A stretch of 64,000 bases of DNA from Ectobius pallidus. Lineage: Eukaryota; Arthropoda; Insecta; Blattodea; Ectobiidae. Where the stretch lies: positions 44,469,825 through 44,533,824 of the forward strand of contig CAXKWD010000005.1 of NCBI GenBank assembly GCA_964059195.1, given 5' to 3'. Numbering within the stretch: position 1 is the stretch's first letter; every line of letters starts with the position of its first letter. The translations under genes were made by a program, and so were the position numbers. The notes under the pieces were generated by a model. It ran no database searches. It saw nothing but the letters and a program-made list of their open reading frames with translations, and was not told the DNA's origin. Below are positions 58,560 to 64,000 of this stretch, piece after piece.

Positions 58560-59377
58560 GCTGCCCTTTCTTTCAAAGAGATCATGTTTGACTCCTCAAA
58601 TATCATCAAAATGTTCGGGAGAAACTGTTAGCCAGTGACTCCAATAAACAGCGCTTTATCTTTATTGCGTTTGGACTCGATGGCATTGATAATAAGAAAG
58701 CGACAGAAGATATAGACTGCGACATTAACCGAACCGCCCTCGACAAAAGCAGATCCTACGAGAACGTGATCGTGGTTGGAGAGGATGTCGACTTCTTTGT
58801 TCTCTTCTGCGACTCGAGGTCGATCGTCCGAAATGTTTACTTTCAGAAAAGAGTTTAGGTGAGTTAAGTTGCATTCAGTTTTTAACCCCTTTTTCAGAAG
58901 AGGAGAAATGTAATTGCCTCCCGGATTCGAACTCTTCCATTATGCATTCAGGGAATGCGACACCATCTCTGCCCTCTCCGACGAGGGATGGAGACGGATG
59001 TCTCAGAGTAGGGCTGGTCAAAGAGCTCCCTTGGTTTAATATCAATAACAACAATATGCGAATCAGTCCCAACATTCCTTCTCAAATCGCTCTCATGTAA
59101 GTGCAAGAAGGGATGTATGGGAGCCTGATATTGCCGGAGAGCTGGGCTTAAGTGCTCACCGAGACTTGCAAGACTTGGCAAGACTTGCCACAATGTCGCT
59201 ATAATTCTAATCGACATTGAAGACAACCCCGACGTTCCTCTCCCTTCAAACGAGCAGCCTGAAACGGACACAATACCCAGTATCCTCCAACCCCTGAATA
59301 CGACCGTGATCAACCAGGAAAAAACCAAAACATTGAGCGTATCAAATAGAGAGGGGGTCAGCGAAACAGTGGTTTAA
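58560..59377 (+). pseudogene. Multicopy insect protein relic (VVGEDVD...GCDT...Cys-rich), copy 2
   Basis: Frames in order give LLASDSNKQRFI (about 58630), then NVIVVGEDVDFFVLFC (about 58765-58810), FHYAFRECDTISAL (about 58935-58975), CKCKKGCMGA then YCRRAGLKCS (about 59097-59160), TCHNVAIILIDIEDNPDVPL and an acidic end stopping near 59377. I recall a repeated arthropod protein family with VVVGEDTDLLVLL and HAF.GCDTTSA motifs and a Cys-rich end, possibly with a PIN/XPG-like nuclease fold. That fold assignment is inference. Several frameshifts and at least two stops occur. Copy 1 is its inverted neighbour. Confidence 0.62.
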
Positions 59378-60770
59378 CCAATCCGAAAAGTAAAATTAAG
59401 AGTGATGCTATTTGCATGACTTGGGGTGAGCTTTATTCTTATATTACTATTACTTCTGGTTTTCGATAATTTGTTCCCTGAAACACAATTTCTCTTATAC
59501 GGTATAAAGTGCAACGAAAACAGTTTTGCTGGTCTCATAAAAATGATAACATCTATTAAACATCTGAACAGTAGACAAGGTAACGTTGTAGTGAAGTTGA
59601 CAAAGCACTATAGAATAGCCCACTATCAAGAAATCTGTATTTTTCAAATTGCATTAAAAGAAACAAGTGAAGAATTTTAACTTGCAGTTTTATAGAGTGG
59701 CTTAGGTCACTGTTGCTGTCACTATTTATTTGTAATATTTCCAAATAAGCGATTTGCATGTACATATACTTTCCACCTTTAAACATGATTGTACGCATTT
59801 TTCTTTGGTCAGTGCCCACAGAAATATTTGAAATGTTTAGGCTCATTTATTAAATCAAATTTTTCGATATATATATATATTTTGCAAGCGAACCTTTGTG
59901 TCTACAAATAATTTACTAGATCTTCATTTCCAATGAATATTCTCATAGGATAAGCAGTTATGTGGATACTCGGCCCGAAACGAGAGCAAATAAAATTTTC
60001 ATCTTTTGGGAAAAATGGTTAATATTTGAAGTGCCATTTCTCAGAAACTATTGGACGTCAAAGCTGCGATTGAACTTAAATTGTTAAAAATTTAATTTGT
60101 ATAAACATGGAATAACAACTAGCATAATAAAATGCACAGTTTATGAGTTATAAGGCAACAACTGTAAAATACCCCAAATTTAGCAGTTTTTCACGTATTA
60201 CGTAGGTTTTCCGAAGCTGCAAACGTGGGTTCACACCAAAACTTGTATTCCGGTTGCATATTCCGACGAGTTTATGAGAAAGGGGTTGCGGCGAGCAGGC
60301 GGGATGTGTGATGTCACGCGTTTCCATCTCGGGCTAGTCTCGGCATTTACTCTCAACCTTTAATCAAACCTTGATCGGATTCCTGTGAAATTCGTGCAAA
60401 AATAATCTGCACACAACAGCCCTAATGATGGTCAAAACAGAGCCTTAAAAACGTGAACACAAACGTTTCTATTTCATTCTATAAATATAATCAATTACAC
60501 AAATTTCATGGAGGGTGAAGCGAATTTGAGTATGCGACAAGTTTTTTTTTTTTATATTTTTGTGTACCGATAAATGTTTAGGTGAGATAGTTTTAGTGAA
60601 ATACTTTAATTTTATTATGAATGAAATGCCACCTTTATATCTTGAATGACTTTTGAGTAATTGAGTCGTAATTATTCCGGGCGCTACAGCAGTCTGAATG
60701 ATTTGGCGCATCGATCCCGGCTTGACAGTAGAGAGCATGGGGCCGCTGTCGGTATTCTTTTACGATAGAA
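59085..60770 (+). repeat. Right arm of the inverted duplication (family X, copy 2)
   Basis: It pairs with the left arm as given there, with an extra segment of about 390 bp at 59345-59735 that the left arm lacks. The part 60250-60770 matches 62620-63215 in inverse orientation and is not present in the left arm. Confidence 0.78.
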
Positions 60771-61726
60771 ATTAGTAATTTATTGATTTCAGTAGTTGAG
60801 TATGATGAATTATTTAATTACGTGTTTTGCATTATTATTCATATAAGTCTTAATATTATATTATAGAATATTGTAGAGTATTGAATTGTATTAATATTGT
60901 CAAAGCAGACTTGTATATAGATTATATAATAGGAGTAGAAAACTGTTCTACAGAATCAGATTGTAAAATCTTTCGAAGAATGTAGATTTGTACAGAGATC
61001 ACAACATTTGTGTAGAAAACAGCTAATATGTGGATTGTTCTGTTATTGAAGCTGCCTAAAATGTTCTCCTGATTCTACAGGATTTGTCTGTAAATTCTGG
61101 TAGAAATCGGTTAAAGTATATCGGTTAAAGATTTGAATAGAGATCATATAATATAGCTATAAAACAGCTATGGGGTGATAAGATCTAATATTGTGTTGCC
61201 TGCAAAATATTCCTCATTCTAGACAGTGTTAGTAAAATTTCAGGACAGTTTGTTAATAAATGTAGATTTATATAGAAATTACACTATAAAATAGGGATAT
61301 TTTATGTATTAATATTAATGTATACGGTAATAATATTAATAGTGCATTGTGCAGTATTAAATTGTATTAATATTGTATTAATGGTAATGCAATAGTAATA
61401 TATTATATTGCAATGGGTAGGCCTATATGGGGTAGGTTATATAGGTAATGATTGGTGAAAGATGGTCAAAAGTGTACATTTGTATAAAAATCACTTGGCA
61501 GAGATTATATAAATTGTAAGGGATGGTTTGTGAATTGCAAGGCAACGAAACTTTCATAAGAAGCACTAGAAAAAAGATGGTGCAGGAACTTCAAAATTGG
61601 CGTATCAAAATCCGATAAGGACACGCATGCACAAAAATTGTTTTGAAATGCATTCTATAATATATATTACACAATAATTCAAAGCAAATCCCTCCGATCG
61701 TTTCATTAAAAATTACCATCTTCTTG
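60771..61726. other. Unassigned AT-rich DNA
   Basis: Many short TATTAAT/TTGTAT words occur. Three loose repeats of a CTGTAGAAAA/AGATTTGTATAGA theme lie between 60930 and 61300. No gene is supported. Confidence 0.4.
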
Positions 61727-61734
61727 CTTTAATA

Positions 61735-62163
61735 CATACATGGGCATTTACTGGTTCGCGAACCACTTGTGGTTCTTGAACTTCCCGCATAACACACAAG
61801 ATGGCATTGCGGACATTCGGTGTACGTGGTAGATTATTCCCATGCAAGAGTCATATTATCTTTGCAAGCAGTGAAGGGTCGCGACACAGTTCCGATTGGA
61901 ATGGCGTTATGACACATTCTAAGCCTTTGTATAATGAAGTAATTGCACACGTAAAATAATAATTAAAAATACAAGATGGTTTGTATTATTTGTATCTTGT
62001 AGTGTACATTTTAGAGTGAAATTAGTGTTTCCCTAAGAATGAGCAACCGCCACTGCACTTATTGTCTGCTTGTGTCTCCATCTATCCGTTCTTTTCGAAC
62101 TATATGTAAGTTGACAAAAGTTTGCGGGTTGCGTGTCAATGGATAGGGGTTTGCCCATGTCTG
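61735..62163 (-). mobile_element. hAT-like MITE, family H, copy 2 (full length)
   Basis: The termini CATACATGGGCA and TGCCCATGTCTG are inverted repeats with one mismatch. A perfect 8-bp duplication CTTTAATA flanks it (61727-61734 and 62164-62171). It is the reverse complement of copy 1 at 48956-49349, including TTCAAGAACCACAAGTG and CCGCATAACACACAAGAT. It has no coding capacity. Confidence 0.9.
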
Positions 62164-62619
62164 CTTTAATACTAGCTTGCTTTAGCCCGCTAGTATGCTC
62201 TTAAAGCCTCGGCAATTCTCCACCCGCTTTAATTGGTGTAAGTTATGTTGTTAAATAATTTTAAAATATAAAAAAAGCAATAAGATATGAAACTAATAAG
62301 GCATTTACTAAGCCAATTACACGTAAAAATTACTGACATATATAAAAAGTAATAATAATTCAACAAACCTCTAAATAAAAGTTGGCAGATTTACAAAGTT
62401 AGGAAAAAAATTGATTCATTTCTTTTCCCCGGCTTTCAATCTTTCAGAATGGGTACAAGTAACCAGTTTAATATATTTTAAATATTGTGTCCACGAATAA
62501 AATATTTAAAGGTTTTTACGTTCTCTCTGGTATTTTATGGAAAACAGGCTTGCTAATACCTCAATACTGTTCTGATAGCTTTAACGCCTGTAGTAGTTCT
62601 ACCTTTCTATTAAGCCCAT

Positions 62620-63306
62620 TCGTTATAAAGGTGGCACTTTATGTATTATCAAATTAAAAATCTCGCTAAAACTTATACGCTTGAATACTTTTCTGGATAC
62701 AAGAATAACAAAAATTGTCACGTAGTCAAATCTGCTTCACTCTCGACATTTGACGATCATCCCAAATCATTCATGCAGCTGTAGCTTCCGGAATGATTAC
62801 CGCTCAATTACTCGAAAACCATTAAAAATATACAGGAGGTACTTTATTTATAATAAAATTAAAATATTTCATTAGAACTTTCTCGCTGAAAGAGTTTTGT
62901 GGACAAAATATAAAGTTCAATAGTCAAATTCCCTTCACCCTCCATTAATTTTGTGTAATTGGTGATATTTATAAAATGAAATAAAAACATTTTTATCCAC
63001 TTTTTAAGGCTCTGTTTTAACCATCAATAGGGCTGTTACGTGTAGATTAATCTGCACAAATTTCACATGAATCCGACCAAGGGTTAATTAAAGTTTGAGA
63101 GTTTAATAATAAGATTCGAGCATTTTCTAGACTGAGTAAAAACCGGGAATAACCAGAGTTGGAAACAAGTGACGTCACGCACTCATTTTTTGATTGGTCT
63201 CTCCCGGAATATGTAATCTCTGTAGTTTACTGACCTTGGGTTCAAACTACCCTACTTGGTCCTAACAACATATAAAAAATCAGAACTACATCACTTTTGC
63301 GATTTT
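62620..63306 (+). repeat. Family X flank, copy 3, with internal tandem repeat
   Basis: 62620-63215 matches the reverse complement of 60250-60770 (shared AAGGCTCTGTTTT.ACCATCA, AGGGCTGTT, GAATCCGA.CAAGG, TGACGTCACGC-like). Two loose copies of a unit of about 215 bp start near 62630 and 62845. 63237-63306 is the inverse of 57541-57612. Confidence 0.7.
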
Positions 63307-64000
63307 AATATCTAATTCGACTATGTTGATCTAAACTGGACTATCGTGTGGATGTGTGCCGTGACACCCGTGGTACACACAAAAAAAATTTGTGGTTGTG
63401 TTAAAAGTCCCCTGTTCCTTTTAACGTAAATTCAGTAGTTTCCTTGCAGTGGAATTTTGTAACTACTCTAGTCTATATTAAAAATGCTGTAACTTATCAA
63501 ATACAATAATTGACCTGATGTTTCTACGTGGATCGTATTCAATTGCGAAATTAATTCAAGGTAGCCTTGCTCGGTTGCCATAGCAAACAGGAAAAAAAAT
63601 CACTGAAATCGATTTTGCAGTAGGCCTATGTTATACATCAATTTATCGATCGCTTCGACTTTATTAACCCGGTCTAGTTGAGTTATTTGTTTATAACAAT
63701 ACAGATACCGGTATCTGATTTTCTTCTACATAGGTGAACAGAATGGGACCATGTAAGCACGCCTAAATGGGAATTATTACGACGAAACTCACTGAGCGTC
63801 TTGTTATTTGTTTGTTTGTTTGTTTGTTTGTTTGTTTTTTTTGTGGTGGGCTCAGGAACTCACTGGTTTTTCTACGTGCGGTGCACTTTAAACGTGAAAT
63901 GCACCTTGAAAGTCGGGTGGTTGTTTTTTTAATTATCTACCGCTTTAATTGTTAACGCATGATTTAGGAAAGGTTTGTGAATCCGTGTTCATTTTTTAAT
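63307..64000. other. Unassigned DNA with a (TTTG)n run
   Basis: (TTTG)n lies at about 63808-63838. GGTTGCCATAGCAAAC at 63573 weakly resembles an RFX site. No gene is supported. Confidence 0.45.
63808..63838. repeat. (TTTG)n microsatellite
   Basis: A run of seven or so TTTG units ending in a T-run. Confidence 0.9.

Overview
The window looks like repeat-rich, AT-rich insect genomic DNA. A cockroach or other polyneopteran is my best guess, inferred from the mix of tRNA-derived SINEs, CR1/Jockey-like and RTE-like LINEs, Penelope-like elements, hAT, Harbinger, Mutator-like, piggyBac and mariner-like DNA elements. I find no host protein-coding gene, rRNA gene or functional tRNA gene. The content is transposable elements and their remains in a background that reads as intergenic or intronic.

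Layout. 1-5.1 kb: a SINE with an AAAG tail and an 11-bp target duplication, a 2.26-kb hAT transposon (1913-4174, perfect 8-bp duplication) carrying a broken transposase and two SINE insertions, then a pseudogene of a multicopy insect protein family. 6.8-22.7 kb: a four-layer nest. A LINE with decayed ORF1 and ORF2 is split at 8586 by a PIF/Harbinger element (8587-20417, TTA duplication, 31-bp inverted termini). Inside that lies a tandem-repeat segment, which is itself split by an LTR retroelement (9684-17513) in minus orientation. The two 1.36-kb LTRs of this element look almost identical. It carries one intact 508-codon coiled-coil ORF and no recognisable pol. A small MITE-like element sits in the right part of the Harbinger element. 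22.7-36 kb: mostly unrecognised DNA with an RTE-like reverse transcriptase relic, a piggyBac-like MITE and a hAT-like MITE. 36.2-39.3 kb: a 3.1-kb element with a Mutator-like transposase on the minus strand, damaged by two stops and two frameshifts. 41.4-54.5 kb: several tRNA-derived SINEs, two Penelope-like GIY-YIG fragments on opposite strands, one of two copies of a hAT-like MITE, and an 804-bp mariner-like MITE. 57.5-63.3 kb: a large imperfect inverted duplication of a repeat that includes the Cys-rich C-terminus of a multicopy insect protein, a third copy of its flank, and the second hAT-like MITE copy in inverse orientation.

The genes do not form a pathway. The story is one of layered insertion. 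Relative ages follow from the nesting: LINE first, Harbinger next, then the tandem-repeat segment, and the LTR element last. Most coding remnants are frameshifted. The only long intact reading frame is that of the LTR element. Coordinates of element ends were read by eye. Those backed by target-site duplications are the most reliable.
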